Positions 1 through 12,227 are shown, counted from the stretch's first letter. The stretch: 64,000 nucleotides of DNA from Oreohelix idahoensis (GCA_024509875.1 JAMPIV010019107.1:186001-250000), one strand, 5' to 3'. Notes: generated by a model from the letters alone, not told the origin. Program-made: numbers and translations.

Positions 1-203
1 GATAATATTTTTAAAGATATAAAACTCACGAAACATCACACTCTTACTCTATTAAGTCTATAAAGAAAATTAACCTTGTAGACGAGCTGATATTTGTCGT
101 ACTTGCTCAGGACTATTCTAAGTTCAAAATCCCGTTAGACGAGACCTCATTTGTCGTACTTGCTCGGGATTTGAGTTCGATTCCCGAAAAACGAGCCCAC
201 ATT
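1..203 (-). other. Internal leader and primer-binding region of a long-LTR retrotransposon
   Basis: Read on the minus strand, the bases just beyond the LTR end at 204 give a primer-binding-like stretch, TGGGCTCGTTTTTCGGGAAT, then a leader running off the left edge. It resembles the tRNA-Pro-type binding sites of many retroelements, but it is diverged and I cannot name the tRNA. Two roughly 35-bp direct repeats (about 81-114 and 138-170) share the core TTTGTCGTACTTGCTC. A related leader sits beside another LTR at 29450-29510, which supports this reading. No coding sequence is visible. Confidence 0.5.
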
Positions 204-2642
204 TTTCGTAGAATTTTGATACGGGAATTACGACATAGATTGGTCCCATCTGAATAGACTAGAACATGAGGTGACTCAGTGAGAGATAATAATAGAAATA
301 GATTTGCACGAGTGAGATGGTGGAAATTAGGTAATTCTGTCCCTGAGACTCGAGGAGATCCTCTCGCTCAGCTTACCTCTACAACAGAAAAAGTATTTGT
401 CAGACAGATAATTCAGTTATATAGCTGTACTATATATCAACCACTCACCGACACATACGCATATGTGACGACAGTTTGACATACAAACGTGAAAACTATA
501 ACAATGGAATATAGATATTTTGTGACCAGCTGACCGACACACTTGAATAAGTTTATGTAAATTTTATTTATTATAAAGAATTTCACAACACAGTAAATAA
601 ATTTAGATTATCAAATCAATACACAAATAAACATAGGTTAAGGAATCAATAACAGAGTTGACCCATAGGTGTAATCCTTTCCCCCTCTGTTGAACCAAGA
701 TCCCGTTATAAGAGAAATTATTCGCCCAAAGAGTCACAGATTTATACACTATGGTCTAGGATTTCTTCTACCAAAATTAACAGAGGTTTTTCCTGTAATC
801 TACTCTGGAATAGATAGCGTATGTAATCTTTAAGAAGAAAACAATCAATGGATATATGGATTATAGAATCAAAGAATTAATCATCCCTGCATTTTCTCGC
901 TCTGACACACTTGTGATCACAAGACATGCGTTCATACCTAATAGGCACTCACACCACATCTGGAACAATTGTTTAAGGAACATACAGCCCATCCAATGGT
1001 GTGTTTAGGCGAAACAAGCCCCAGCTTCTCCAATGCTAATAAATTCAAATCTTGGGAAGCGCTCGCTTCACTATGGTACGCAGGATGCTGATAGATGTCA
1101 CTTCAATTTTTGTCCAGGTAGTAAAATAATTTAAGATGTCTGATGTTCACAAGGGTACAATAGCTTGAAATAATCGATCGTTACCTCAAGTTGCAGGTAA
1201 ATAACTCTGTTTAGGATTTCTCTTCTTCTCAACACCGTGGTTGTTATACAAGTAATGTCACAGGTTTGATTATGTTAAATGTTTGATTTAGTCGCCACCA
1301 CGGGCCGACTGTAAAACTTTGATTATTGGAAAAAGAACTCTGGAACTCAATGCCAGTTGCAATATAAATTTCAGAAGAAATGTTCTTTTCGTCTAGTTAT
1401 TCTCTGCTATACATAAACAGAAACCGCTGGTAGGTTTTGGGTGATCCAAATACTATATAAAAGGAAGAGAAAAACATAAATACTCAACCCTAATATAGTA
1501 TATACAATCCTACGCGTAAATAGAATATGTTCACTTCGGTCATTTATCTTAAATTATAAACCGCAAACTTAGAGCTAGTCTTATCGTTTAGAACCCCCGT
1601 GAAATAAATTGTGGTCGTTTAAAAAAATCACTCATCATGAATTAGAAATAAATACACATCTCTTCAACACTCATGATGAATCAGTGCATTTACTTAGTTA
1701 GTTAAAATGTTCTCTGACTGGTTACTAGCAATTTAATTAAAATTTTATTTATAGCTGAATGAGTTTTAGCTAGAAATTATAATTTATTCTGCTATCCACT
1801 GTAACACCGTAACTTAGAGAATTATCAAATGACTGACCTGTTCTAGAAAATCACGTCGGCACAAAAATCTAGTTGAGATAATATTCGAACTAACACTTCT
1901 ATCACTCGACAATACTAGTCAATATATTTTTACCTTCACACAAACTTCTAAGATTTCCTCCAAGAGAAACTAAGACTCTACTATTACGGTGATTCTAGAA
2001 CTCGCGCTAGTTGTATCTCTAAAGCTGTGGCAGTACTGAATGAATGAAGTCTAAACTGCTAGGGTATAAATATCTGAAACTGACAAAGAATCAAAGGGAA
2101 AGTTGTAACTAGCAGACTCTTGCCAGATGTTGGCACCTTTTTTGGAAAATCTACATAAATTCTATCTCCTTTTGCGAATCAAACAACTTATTATCGCCTC
2201 AATGCCGAAACCAGGTCTATATTAAGATCTAGATGAAATAGAATCTACATATATTATCGCCTCACTCTCGCCATCTGCAGAAGTGGTCGTAAATGAATTA
2301 TAGCGAGAGTCTTTGAAATGGCGGTTCGCATCTTGTAAATTAACTTACAACGAGCGAATCCAGGCAAAAGTAATAGACAAATTGTCTCCCCTTTCCATCA
2401 CCGACTGATCTCATTCCGGCGATTTTTATGATCGCTGCCGAGATAATTACAGGTGAGCGGGACCCGGTCTGCTCGCTAGCCTGCATCAAAGAGAATGCAA
2501 TTAACTGCTACCAGCCATAAACTGCTTGCTAAATTATACGAAAGACAGAGGTTAGAATATATGAGGGTTAAATTCCTACAGGCGTCGGTGACGGAGAAGG
2601 TAGAAGCAAAAAATGAAGATAAAGAAAAGATATATGATATCA
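204..2642 (-). repeat. Long terminal repeat (about 2.4 kb), 5' LTR of a minus-strand element
   Basis: This stretch has no convincing ORF. It matches, in inverted orientation and with many small differences, the solo LTR at 43445-46334. Shared landmarks include the blocks near 840-1000 and 45360-45530, and near 1660-1730 and 44490-44550. The right end (minus-strand start) lies at about 2642, where LINE sequence begins. The left end aligns with the solo LTR's CTACGACA end and is followed by the primer-binding region. The pair lacks the TA microsatellite expansions seen in the solo LTR. Confidence 0.65.
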
Positions 2643-4372
2643 CTTAATCGTAATCCACCACACGGGGAAATACAAGGAAACAAGTTGCTTCATAAAAGAC
2701 AAGAATGGAAAACTGCTCAGCAATATACAAGAGCTAATGAAGAGGTGGATAGAATATTTTGAGGACCGTCTCAATAGACGAGCTCCACAAAACCCCCCGA
2801 ACATCCAGCCAGCAGAAGAAGAGCTACAAATTAACGGTGAAAGACCAACGAAGGAAGAAATAAAGAGAGCCATAAAGCTTCTAAGAGTTGGAAAAGCGTC
2901 TGGACCTGATGGCATTCCAGCAGAGGCCATCAAAGCAGATATCGACACTGCTACAGAGATGTTATATAAATTACTTGGTAAAGTCTGTGAAAAGGAAGAG
3001 ATACCAGCAGAATGGAAATAAAGATATCTGGTTAAGTTGTCTAAGAAGGGAAATTTACAAGAGTGCACAAATTATAGAGGAATAATGTTACTTTCAGTGC
3101 CAGGAAAAGTATTAAACAGGATTATCCTTGAAAGATTAAAAGAGTCCATAGACAAGAAACTGAGAGATGAACAAGCAGGTTTTCGACAAAACAGATCCTG
3201 TACAGACCAGATAACCACTTTGAGAATAATAGTTGAACAAAGTCTGGAATGGAATTCACCACTATACATCGGATTTGTGGACTACGACAAGGCATTTGAC
3301 AGTGTAGACAGAGAATCACTTTGGAAATTGATGAGGCATTATGGAGTTCCAAGAAGATCATTAGTTTAATAAAGAAAACATATGAAGACATGACATGCAG
3401 AGTTCTTCATGAAGAACAGCTTACAAAACCATTTGGGATAAGAACAGGAGTGTGACAGGGATGCCTCTTGTCTCCATTTCTTTTCTTACTAGCAATAGAC
3501 TGGGTTACGAGAACATCGACAACACACAACAGAAATGGAATCCAGTGGACTCTGACTAAGCAGTTGGATGATCTGGATGTTGCTGATGACCTAGCTCTTC
3601 TGTCCCATAACCGTAATCAGATGCAGGACAAATTGAAAACACTCGATGAGAGGTCACAGCAATTGGGTCTGAAAATATACAGGGAAAAGACAAAGATAAT
3701 GAGAATAAATGCAGGTAATGATAACAGGGTTGAACTTGAAGAAGCACCAATACAAGATGTAGAATCGTACACATATCTTGGCAGCAATATAGACAAAGTT
3801 GGAGGGACAGACAGAGATATCAAAATAAGAATACAAAAAGCAAGAGGAGCTTTCATTGCATTGGGAAATATATGGAGATCAAGAGAAATCGGATCCAACA
3901 CGAAAATAAGAATCTTCAACTCAAATGTGAAGTCAGTCCTATTGTATGGCTCTGAGACATGGAGAACAACAAAGACAACTATCAAAAAGCTACAGACTTT
4001 CATAAATGGGTGCATGAGTAGAATAGAGGGATTAAAATGACATAACAAGGTTACCAACGTGGAACTGATGACAAGAACTAGACAAGTGCCAGTGGAACAA
4101 GCGATGAGAAGAAGACGATGGCGATGGATAGGACACACACTAAGGAAACCTTTTGATAGCATTACAAGGCAGTCCTTGTTCTGGAATCCCCAGGGCAAGA
4201 GAAGCAGAGGTAGACCAAGATGCACATGGAGAAGAGAGCTGGAAACAGAGGTGAAAATGATAAGGAGAACGTTGAAAGAACTTGAGATGATGGCACGTGA
4301 CAAGAGGACTTGGCATGTGTTTGTTGAAGGCCTATGCTCCTTTGGGAGTGGAGGGTTATGAATGAATGAATG
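2643..4372 (+). mobile_element. 5'-lost RTE-type LINE fragment (reverse transcriptase, broken)
   Basis: Translated pieces at 2737-3021, 3037-3369, 3468-4040 and 4059-4361 match, in order, the RT and C-terminal parts of the full-length LINE at 35456-38674, often base for base. The pieces lie in different frames and are split by stops, so the copy is dead. The polymerase motif that reads FADD in the full copy reads VADD here (DVADDLALL). The 3' end carries a short (AATG)n tail at about 4358-4372, typical of simple-repeat-tailed LINEs. The 5' part is missing where the LTR at 204-2642 abuts it. Confidence 0.85.
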
Positions 4373-4993
4373 ATGTAGATTTTGAGATATAGAAAAAAAT
4401 GTGTATCTATAAATAGGAACCATTTTTGTGTTTTCACAATTTTACAACTTTATTTGAAATTAATCAAAATTTTGATAAGATATCAAAATCGGATTTGATA
4501 AAAGTTTTATTATCCCATGGAAAGTATTTGTCCCAAATCTCATATTGATTGACTAAAAAATATGCACGTTATAAGAATATTAGTAACTTAAAACAAGGTT
4601 CCGAGAAAATCTTGATTTTCTTCATAGGAATTTCAGAATTTTTTAAGAAAATGTTATTTACAAAATCAAAATATACCTACTTAGATTGTGTTCTGACAAA
4701 TGATTTTCACATATTTAGATTCAGGGGAATATAAATTATCCGAATATAGATTTATCCCAATTTTCCTTTTTGTTCTGTTTTGGCTTAAAATGCACTGTAG
4801 TTCTTCCCTTTAAAGCGTTATAAGCAGTCTGAAAACGTTTCAAACAGCTAAGACAGCTTTACCGATAATCTAACAAAGTTTCAGGTAAGACAGCTTTAAA
4901 AAATAATGAAGTTTTTTTGCACAACGAATGTAAAATGCAGCCCACATTCGCCATTTATGCGGCGTGCAACTCATTTAGCATGTGATGATGTTT
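4373..4993. other. No recognisable gene
   Basis: AT-rich spacer between the LINE tail and the hAT target duplication. A 61-codon ORF at 4549-4734 has no recognisable motif. Confidence 0.5.
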
Positions 4994-5401
4994 TTGCTGA
5001 CCAGGGCCGGCCCTAGGAATTTTGCCGCCCCGTGCAATACCATACCTTGCCGCCCCAGCCCAACCTCAAATTAACGTTTGAAATTTTTAAAACCATTATG
5101 TTATTAAACAAGCTTCGACATTAATTTCACGACCATTAGCCTAATTTTAAATAGTACCATTAATAATAATGTATTGATAAATTGATGAAAATACTGTATA
5201 GTCATAAAATAAACCATTGACTTTATTAGAGACAATTACATGAAATAAATGTAGTTACATTACTTACATATAGGGGATGCTCTTCTCATGTGGAACGATG
5301 AACTGCTGAGTCACAAACACTTAACTATAGTATGTACATGTTATAGTTTTTAGCCCTATTTTCACATTATTTGAATTTATTTTGTTTGAAGTATCTACTG
5401 C

Positions 5402-8129
5402 TTAAAAAGACACTTTTCTTGCTTTCATATTTGCAAAAGCAGAAATTAGGTCTGCGTAGTCTAATTTTTGACCGATTTCATGTTCAATTGAAATCATGGC
5501 AAATCCTTCCAATCTAGTTTCGGTAATTGTTGAGCGTAAATAAGTTTTAATAAGCTTCAGTTTTGAAAAACTACGCTCACCACTTGCTACCGTTACCGGC
5601 AAAGTTAATAATATTCTTAAGGCTATAGCGACATTAGGAGCAATGTTATTTTCAATAATGTAACGAAGAACTTCAATTGGTGGTGTATTTTCTGGTACTA
5701 ATTTTGATACTACTTTCAGTTCATCACATAGCTCAATGGCATCAATGTCTCTATTTTCTTGATGTGTTAAAACGCTTTCTATGTTTCTACATTTGTTTAA
5801 GAGCTCATTTGTCGTCTCAGATTTCAATTTAGGGATGTTATATAAAAAGGAAAAATGTGAACTGTGATGTTCCAATTGCTCGAACCTTTCTTCAATAGAA
5901 TTAGTTGCAACATCAATAATAAAAAAGAAAAATTCAATTTTGAATTTAGTTTTGGGATCTAAAATAGGTTCATCTCTTGCTTCATAGTTGTGTTCCTTTT
6001 TCTGCCGACGCACTCTAGTACATTCAAACGTTGGTATCAAATCAGGATCAGCTTCAACTTTCTCAACTAATGTTGTAGCATCAACAAGAAAAGTTTGAAA
6101 TGATTCATCATTTCTGAGATTCTTAAGGCTTTGGAGAACATTTCTCAAAGTTGTTATGGCACTAGTCAATTCCATTTTTATGCTTTGCAACATTTTACCA
6201 GCAACATTAATTTCGTTTAAAACATAGTGCCATATAACCAGACAACATAAAAATTAAAAATCTCTGAGTTTTAGGGCAAGGGTTTCAGCTTCATGTCTCG
6301 CCATTTTGTCTACTGACTCGTCATCAGCAATTTCTATCAATGCATCATAAAATTCCTCAATATAATATCTTAAAGGACGAATGGCCTCGATTCTAGATTC
6401 CCAGCGAGTTGTACTTAGTAGCTTGGGCGTTAGAGTTGTAATATGTTTCTTAAGGATTCCCCAACGCAGTGTTGACGCTGAGAAAAACACATACAATTTC
6501 TGAACCGTTTCAAAAAATAAAACCCTTTTTTTCTCTCTAACCAGCGGCACTCGAGCTTTCCAGCCCTTTTGGCCCAATGACATGTCATTGCGAGGCTGGG
6601 AAGACAGTGGACTTTCCTTCCAACCCGGTCAGGAGCTTCACTCCTTCCCATCCACAGAGGGTTTATCTGCAGGAGCCGTTCAGGTTATTCAGTCAAATTC
6701 CCGGTCGATGACACTCCTACAAATGCCGACGCCCGGGCTTGAACCTTGAAAACCTGGTCGCTAGCGCAACGTCTTAACCATTACACCAGCGCGGCTCCCA
6801 AACCCATTCTTTAGATGACATCGTGGCATCATTGACCACCAAGTTGACAGAATGAGAACAGCAAGGGATATACAAAGCTCTCGGTTTCAAGTCCCTAATA
6901 CGTTGTTCAACTCCTGAATGTTTTCCTTTCATATTTGTTCCATTGTTATACCCCGGGCCACGCATGTTTGCGATTGGAATATCCATGTCTGACAATTTTC
7001 TTAGAATGCATTCGGTTAACGCTGAGCCTGTAGTGGCTTCTACAGCAATGAAACCAAGAAAATGCCCATGAATGTTGATATCATCTGGATTCGTATTAAC
7101 AAATCTTACAATTAGTGTTAATTGTTCAATGTGACTTACATCGGGAGTACAGTCTGCAACTATGCTATAATATTTAGCTTTCTCCACCATAGAAATTATT
7201 TCTTTTTTTATGGTTCCAGAGAGAAGAGCAATTAATTCATTTTGAATGTTTTTCCCAAGGTAATGTTGGGTCGATCCACGAGCTACTCTCATTAAATGTT
7301 CACACATAACACTATCAAATCTGGCAATCAGTTCAAGAAGCTTTAAAAAATTTCCATTGTTAGGGTCATATAATTTATCAGATGTTCCACGAAATGGCAA
7401 GCATTGTTGGCTCAAGAACTGGACAATAGCAATTAGGCGTTCTATTATGCACCTCCAGTGTCGAACTTCTGAATTTAATAACTTTTGTTGCATTGAATCA
7501 ATTGTCTGTACTGATGTAAGCCTGGACGATAATTCAATCCACTTTGTATGGGACTCCAAGTGGTTTTTAGATTTTTCGTGTTCATTAAGATACACATACA
7601 AATGACCCCAATCATTACAGCCATCAGTAGTGAGTGAAATATTATTGCAGGAAAACCACTTACAGCAGAAACAAAATACAGAATCTTTTTTCTTTTGAAT
7701 ACACTAACCATGATCGATTAATATGTTCTCCATTGCTTAGCTCCCTAGTGTAAAAATTTAGTGAAAATTTTCGTCCATTAGAGCTGCCCGGAAAAACGAA
7801 CTCATTTTTTGGTCTCTCTGGCAGGCCTTTTTTACGATTTCCAGTCTTTCGGTATCGCTTAAAGAAGGACTCCATCTTGCTGGATCAGTGTACCTCTTAA
7901 GTTCATCACTTAAATCTGTGGAATTGGAAACAGTCAAATCAGTCTCATTTTCGACATTGTTAGTAATATCTACGTTACTGGGGTCCGAGTTAAAAGTACT
8001 TGCCATGAGCTCAGAAACATTTGTTTCGGTACATTTGCTTATTTTCTTCTGTACTACATCAGTTGTTTCAGTTTTTATATATTTATGTAAAACCCCGCTA
8101 TGTTTTTGAATATCGCGTTCTTTTTCCAC
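5402..8129 (-). pseudogene. hAT transposase pseudogene (TTF zinc finger / DUF4371 / dimerisation domain type)
   Basis: The order of parts on the minus strand is that of the animal hAT group often annotated as zinc finger MYM-type 1-like. At 7660-8129 there is a polar N-terminus and a degenerate TTF-type zinc finger region. At 6774-7601 there is the DUF4371-like N-terminal catalytic region, with the motif YYSIVADCTPDVSHIEQLT and a PCCSHSVNLVV block. At 5402-6583 is the C-terminal part, with the hAT dimerisation signature ASGERSFSKLKLIKTYLRS. The reading frame changes near 7600-7700, is interrupted by a SINE at 6526-6799, and has stops around 6194-6253. In the intact family this protein cuts and joins the element ends as a dimer; this copy is not functional. 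Confidence 0.88.
6526..6799 (-). mobile_element. tRNA-derived SINE (family 1) inserted in the hAT transposase
   Basis: Read on the minus strand, the element starts GGGAGCCGCGCTGG. It carries a polymerase III A box (TGGTGTAATGG) and B box (GGTTCAAGCCC) and ends in an A-rich tail. A 6-bp duplication AAACCC flanks it (6520-6525 and 6800-6805). It matches the SINE at 53865-54168 over nearly its whole length. Removing one copy of the duplication brings the two transposase halves back into the same frame, which confirms the insertion boundaries. Confidence 0.9.
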
Positions 8130-8745
8130 TTTCCGTTTCAGATATTCAGCACCTGATAGTTTTTTTCTTTTATCGGGTATTATATAAATTTGAATATTAA
8201 AACTGTTTTAATAAACCCTACAATAAAATGTATTATTTAGTAATGAATGGAGGCTGAAGCACTGTACTAATTTCCATAAAACGTTTAAAAAACTTATTTA
8301 TCACTGTAACTTCGTTGAATGCACACTCCAAAACAACTGAAACATTCGAGCCGCCAATATAGAACAGTCGATAAAAAAAAAATTCCTGATTCCCACGCCA
8401 AGTTAATTAATTCCCGTCTCTCGTTCAGCCATGCCGGAAGATTTATCGTGGCGGTCTTCATTTGACCACTGAACACGGAAATATAATCCTCTGGGAACAA
8501 CTGTGGTTTCGACCAAGCGAATAAATTGTACTGACGTCTCTAAAGAAATACCTTTTACTGCCTTTGTAGGAGGAGAAGATAGCATTAGGATCGTATGGCA
8601 GAACTATTAGTGAAGACTTGAAAAACAGCTAAAGAACAGATCGCATGTGCAAATATTTCGTAGAGAAAACAGACAAAATATGAAGAAATAGAAAAGTAAG
8701 GAATTTAAAAATAATCTAGACGAAACCTTCGAACACTCCGCGACA

Positions 8746-8889
8746 CCATCCACAGAGGGTTTATTTCAGGGGCCATTAAGGTTATTCAGTCAAAATCCCG
8801 GTCTATGACACTCTTAAAAATGCCTGCGCCTGGGCTTGAACACCTGATCGCTAGCGCAGTGTGGTAACCATTACACCAGCTCGGCTCCC
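8746..8889 (-). mobile_element. Truncated tRNA-derived SINE (family 1)
   Basis: About 144 bases match the 5' half of the family 1 SINE on the minus strand, with the A box region GTGTGGTAACCATTACACC and the B box region, then stop at the conserved CCATCCACAGAGGG segment. The 3' half is absent. The copy is more diverged than the one at 6526-6799. Confidence 0.8.
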
Positions 8890-9018
8890 AGGCGGAATAT
8901 TTTAGCGGGATTGTAAAAATAAGTAAAAAGATGTTTTGCCCCCCCCCGCCCCCAAAGGCTTGCCGCCCCGTGCAAATGCACATGTTGCACCGTCGGTAGA
9001 GCCGGCCCTGTTGCTGAC

Positions 9019-9990
9019 TTTGCCCTTCATTGAACTGGACTCGATAAATTGACGCGACAATGTTCTTAGGGGATGTATTCGTTATTCTAAGTAAACTTAG
9101 GGCTTCAGAACTACACGTAAAGTAGTCATTCATTCATTCATATAAAACATATTACTAAGGAAATCGCTGCCCCAAGCAGGGTCGGACTGACAGTAATCTG
9201 GACATTTAGGCAATATGGGAGTGTTTGTTTCACAATTTATTAAGCTAGATGGAGGCCAGGAAGTGTCCTCGATTGTAGTACCTGTCATGCCACACCTTGC
9301 CGGACGTGCACATGAATGCTTTGATGCAGGTTTCTTGAAAGGGGACCCGCTGCAATGATAGCTCCATGCTCGTAACGAACGAAAAGACGAATGATGATGA
9401 TACACTTGTAACTCTGTAAACACACTGTCGTTTGAGAAAGTACTGTTTCAATTAAAAAAAAAAAAATGCGTGATATCACAAACTACTGGGATGGTTTTAT
9501 ATAACATTCAAACACAGAATTTGCAACATTTACACAGAAAGACAACAAAACACAAACTCGAGTCCTGTAATATATTTCAAATTAAGCAAGAACTCATGCT
9601 GCCGTTGAATGTATAACTGTTTTTATTGATGATATTGTCGCCATTTATATTAACTATAACTATAATAAGCTTTTGTGACAACTTCGTGAAATTTTATATA
9701 GTTGGAGGGCGTAAGGGAATTCTTCTTGATTTTTATGCAGGCGTCTTTCCCCTTGTCTTTTCAGGTATTGCCAATAGCACATTCGACCTGCAGATATGAA
9801 GAAAATACTTGAGACAACATCTTTCTTTGTAAACTAGACACATGCTAGCAAATGTATTGAGAACACGGAGTTAAAGCATGATCTTACATGAATATGTATG
9901 ATTGATGTATTTAAATATACTGATTTTTGCATTCGTTAAATGGACTTCGTCACGTATACTTACCAAGGAATATTTATTCTTGTATTACCC
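9019..9990. other. Non-coding stretch with an R1-like fragment
   Basis: Bases about 9182-9400 resemble the terminal segment of the dispersed repeat R1, including GCTTTGATGCAGGTTTCTTG and a short GAT-rich run. The rest shows no feature I can support; ORFs here are short and in no known family. Confidence 0.35.
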
Positions 9991-9994
9991 TTCC

Positions 9995-10165
9995 GATTAC
10001 CTTAGAAGAATAGGCTTTCAACAGGTTTATGCAAAGCCTTTCTGTCTTGTGCCATTCGTTCTTGGTTTTCACATGTCTTCTTTATGCCAATCATTTTCTC
10101 AAGTCCCCTTCTCAAATATTTTTTTTATTTTTCAGTGTCCATCTACCTCTCGTGTCCTGAGGATA
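9995..10165 (-). mobile_element. Degenerate LINE 3'-end fragment
   Basis: On the minus strand, broken frames read like the C-terminal tail of RTE-type LINE proteins: a Pro-Gln / Arg-Gly-Arg segment, then an ERMAQDRKAL-like stretch that parallels the MMARDKRTWH region of the LINE ending at 4372. Decayed, no intact frame. Confidence 0.45.
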
Positions 10166-10261
10166 CTAAATAAAGTTACAATGACAGAACTAAAGATTTC
10201 CCCCCTCAGCTTGGGAAATACCAACTAATCCCGACAAACACCGTTGATTGTACACCTTCTT

Positions 10262-10516
10262 CTTCTTCAAATAATGTGCTTAGTGGCGTAGGAGATCATG
10301 TCTCTCTACAACTTCCTGTCTCCATTACAATTTATTAGTTCTGCTGTTGGCTTCTTTCCATGCCACGATGTCAAACTATCCAGCATCTGCTATCTTTGTT
10401 TTCCCCTATATCTTTTTCCTTCAATCTTACCTGTTGTTACAATATATTCCAGCTTTCCTCTTCTCATAACATGCCCCCAAAAAGTGAATTGCTTCTTTCT
10501 AACTTGTGAAATAAGT
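10262..10516 (-). mobile_element. LINE 3'-end fragment (minus strand)
   Basis: Minus-strand translation gives FWGHVMRRGKLEYIVTTGKI followed by a basic EGKRYRGKQR stretch and a Leu-Asp / Trp-His-Gly-Lys segment, the familiar C-terminal tail of many animal LINE reverse transcriptases. An in-frame stop within the basic stretch and another near the end show it is dead. Its (AAAT)n neighbour at 10574-10600 may be unrelated. Confidence 0.7.
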
Positions 10517-10635
10517 CTCCTTTGCTCATTGGCCTCTTTCCTTGTACAATCATGAGCCCTTCACCTACTGAATTAAAATAAATAAATAAATAAATAAAAA
10601 ACAGTACCACAAAATCAAAGTTTTACAACAACGTA

Positions 10636-10806
10636 CTAATTTGAGCAACTAGGGCAACAGGATTTGCCGTGGTAAACGGGCAGAGAACCATCAGGGCAGT
10701 AGATGGCCATCATGGGATAAAAGCACTCCATAACATAGCAAGAAGCCTTTCCTGAGTCTGCGCAGAAGCAATTATTGCATGAATCAGAAGTAGGAATAGA
10801 ACCAGT
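10636..10806 (-). CDS. Terminal exon encoding the C-terminal part of a von Willebrand factor C-like domain
   Basis: The minus strand has a splice acceptor (TAATAAATTTCAG) immediately before an open 56-codon stretch that ends in TAG at 10636-10638. The peptide has nine cysteines at residues 10, 13, 15, 23, 28, 37, 50, 51 and 54. They form the CxxCxC (CNNCFC) and CCxxC (CCPSC) signatures of von Willebrand factor type C domains, with a CPDGSLP segment between. A VWC domain has ten cysteines; the missing first one would lie in the preceding exon. Such domains occur in secreted proteins such as chordin- and kielin-like BMP binders and in small molluscan secreted proteins. I could not find the upstream exon. 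The exon is far too short to identify the gene, but the cysteine order and the splice site make a host exon likely. Confidence 0.68.
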   Translation of the reverse strand, partial: TGSIPTSDSCNNCFCADSGKASCYVMECFYPMMAIYCPDGSLPVYHGKSCCPSCSN

Positions 10807-11030
10807 CTGAAATTTATTAAAGAAAGTTAGTAGTTTTAAATGAAATATATTTACATATTTTCTCAGTAATAAATAAAAATTACGGCTTCTCCATACATCA
10901 TGGTTTTTTTTTTGTCTTCTGTTTTTTTAAATCTGCTGTACGTGGTGAGGTTACCACCCTCACTAACAACCTTGTATTAGTAGCCTTGACCGACATGCCT
11001 GAGTGAGTCGTGGTCCTATTTTGTCTTTGT

Positions 11031-11192
11031 CTAATCAGAGACCTATTGTCTGTTTGTCTAATCAGAGACCTTTTGTCTGTTTGTTTAATCAGAGACATAT
11101 TGTCTGTTTGTTTAATCAGAGACCTATTGTCTGTTTGTTTAATCAGAGACCTATTGTCTGTTTGTCTAATCAGAGACCTATTGTCTGAGTAA
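11031..11192. repeat. 27-bp minisatellite, six units
   Basis: CTAATCAGAGACC recurs at 11031, 11058 and so on every 27 bases to 11166 (CTAATCAGAG or TTAATCAGAG start), with a few substitutions between units. Because 27 is a multiple of three, several frames stay open across it and give repetitive nine-residue peptides; these are not genes. Confidence 0.95.
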
Positions 11193-11634
11193 TACATAAA
11201 AATTCATGTTTCTGTCTTCATCTTTGTTTGTGTTTTCTGCTTTTCTGATCTGGAACTATCGGATGAAAATGATAATGATGATGATGGTGGTGACAAGATA
11301 GTTATTTATTCGATACAAGAACATTTTTTACCATACACATATAGATGTCAGGTCATCATCATCATCATCATCACCATCATCATCATTGCCATCATCTCCT
11401 TGTTGGCTCCCAATGGAGCATGCAGCCACCCACTGTAGATGGCACCTTGAGGAAGTCTACACCAAAACAAACATTTTTGTGGCTGTGGTTTGTATAGCAA
11501 TTTGTTTTACATGATGAGGTTGTCATCCCCAAGCTCCACCTCATAATCGTCACCTCTTATTTTACGTCTGACGAAGGAGTAATCCAAGTCTGTCTTTGTC
11601 TCTACAGAGATTATACGGGGCAGTCGACAAATTT

Positions 11635-12049
11635 TCTTCTTGAATCATTAACTCGTGACTGACAATGCAGTCAGTGGCCATCACGCCTAGTGGAGTCTTG
11701 TAGGGTAGCAATGAATTGTCCCCATTTTGCTCGATCGGTGGCCATCCTTCTTGCCGTGCCCCAACTCTGGTTGATGCTTTGCATCTCAGCTTCCCCTGTT
11801 CTCCGCCAGGTTTTCTTTGGTCCGCCTCTCTTTTGCCTTCCTTCTGGGGTCCATAGCATAGACGTTCTTGTGATGGTGTCAGGGTCCCTTCTGAGGACAT
11901 GGCAAACCCAGTTCCATCGTCTGCCCACAATGCTGGCGTGCAAGCCTTTTTGACTGCACCGTGTAAGCATTTCCTGGTTGGAGATGGTATTCGGCCAAAA
12001 AATTCGAAGAATTTTCCTTAAGCAGGTTGTGTGGAAAGAGGATAATTTG
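11635..12049 (-). mobile_element. 5'-truncated RTE-type LINE fragment with target duplication
   Basis: The minus-strand frame at 11671-12054 encodes a LINE C-terminus: FHTTCLRKILRIFWPNTISN, then a CHVLRRDP segment and MLWTPEGRQKRGGPKKTWRR, ending at a natural stop. A 9-bp duplication GACAAATTT flanks it (11626-11634 and 12050-12058). The matching position in R1 copy 2 (about 54840) lacks this piece. It is therefore an insertion into R1 copy 1 by target-primed reverse transcription. Confidence 0.8.
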
Positions 12050-12227
12050 GACAAATTTCGTCAAATGCATACCCAAAATTCATATTTTTATCAACCACTA
12101 AACTTTGACTAAAAGAATCATTCATATATATATAGTGATTCAATCACACAATCATAACAGATTATAAAGGAACTGTAACAATCATATAACCGTCAACGTG
12201 CTCATCAATGAACCAGTCCATCAGCCA

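Larger units (their letters stand above)
4994..9018 (-). mobile_element. hAT-superfamily DNA transposon with 8-bp target duplication
   Basis: The element spans 5002-9010. It is flanked by a perfect 8-bp duplication TTGCTGAC (4994-5001 and 9011-9018), the length diagnostic for hAT insertion. Terminal inverted repeats begin CAGGGCCGGC at both ends; the left continues CCTA and the right, read inward, TCTA. Subterminal GC-rich stretches near both ends also match in inverted sense (CCGCCCCGTGCAA). Inside is a decayed minus-strand transposase (5402-8129) plus two SINE insertions. With ORF breaks and an insertion in the coding region, it cannot move by itself. Confidence 0.92.

Noticed and set aside
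11003..11192. Nine-residue repeat proteins on both strands, or a CRISPR-like array
   Set aside because: The 27-bp units are contiguous with no spacers; it is a minisatellite, and the genome is eukaryotic.
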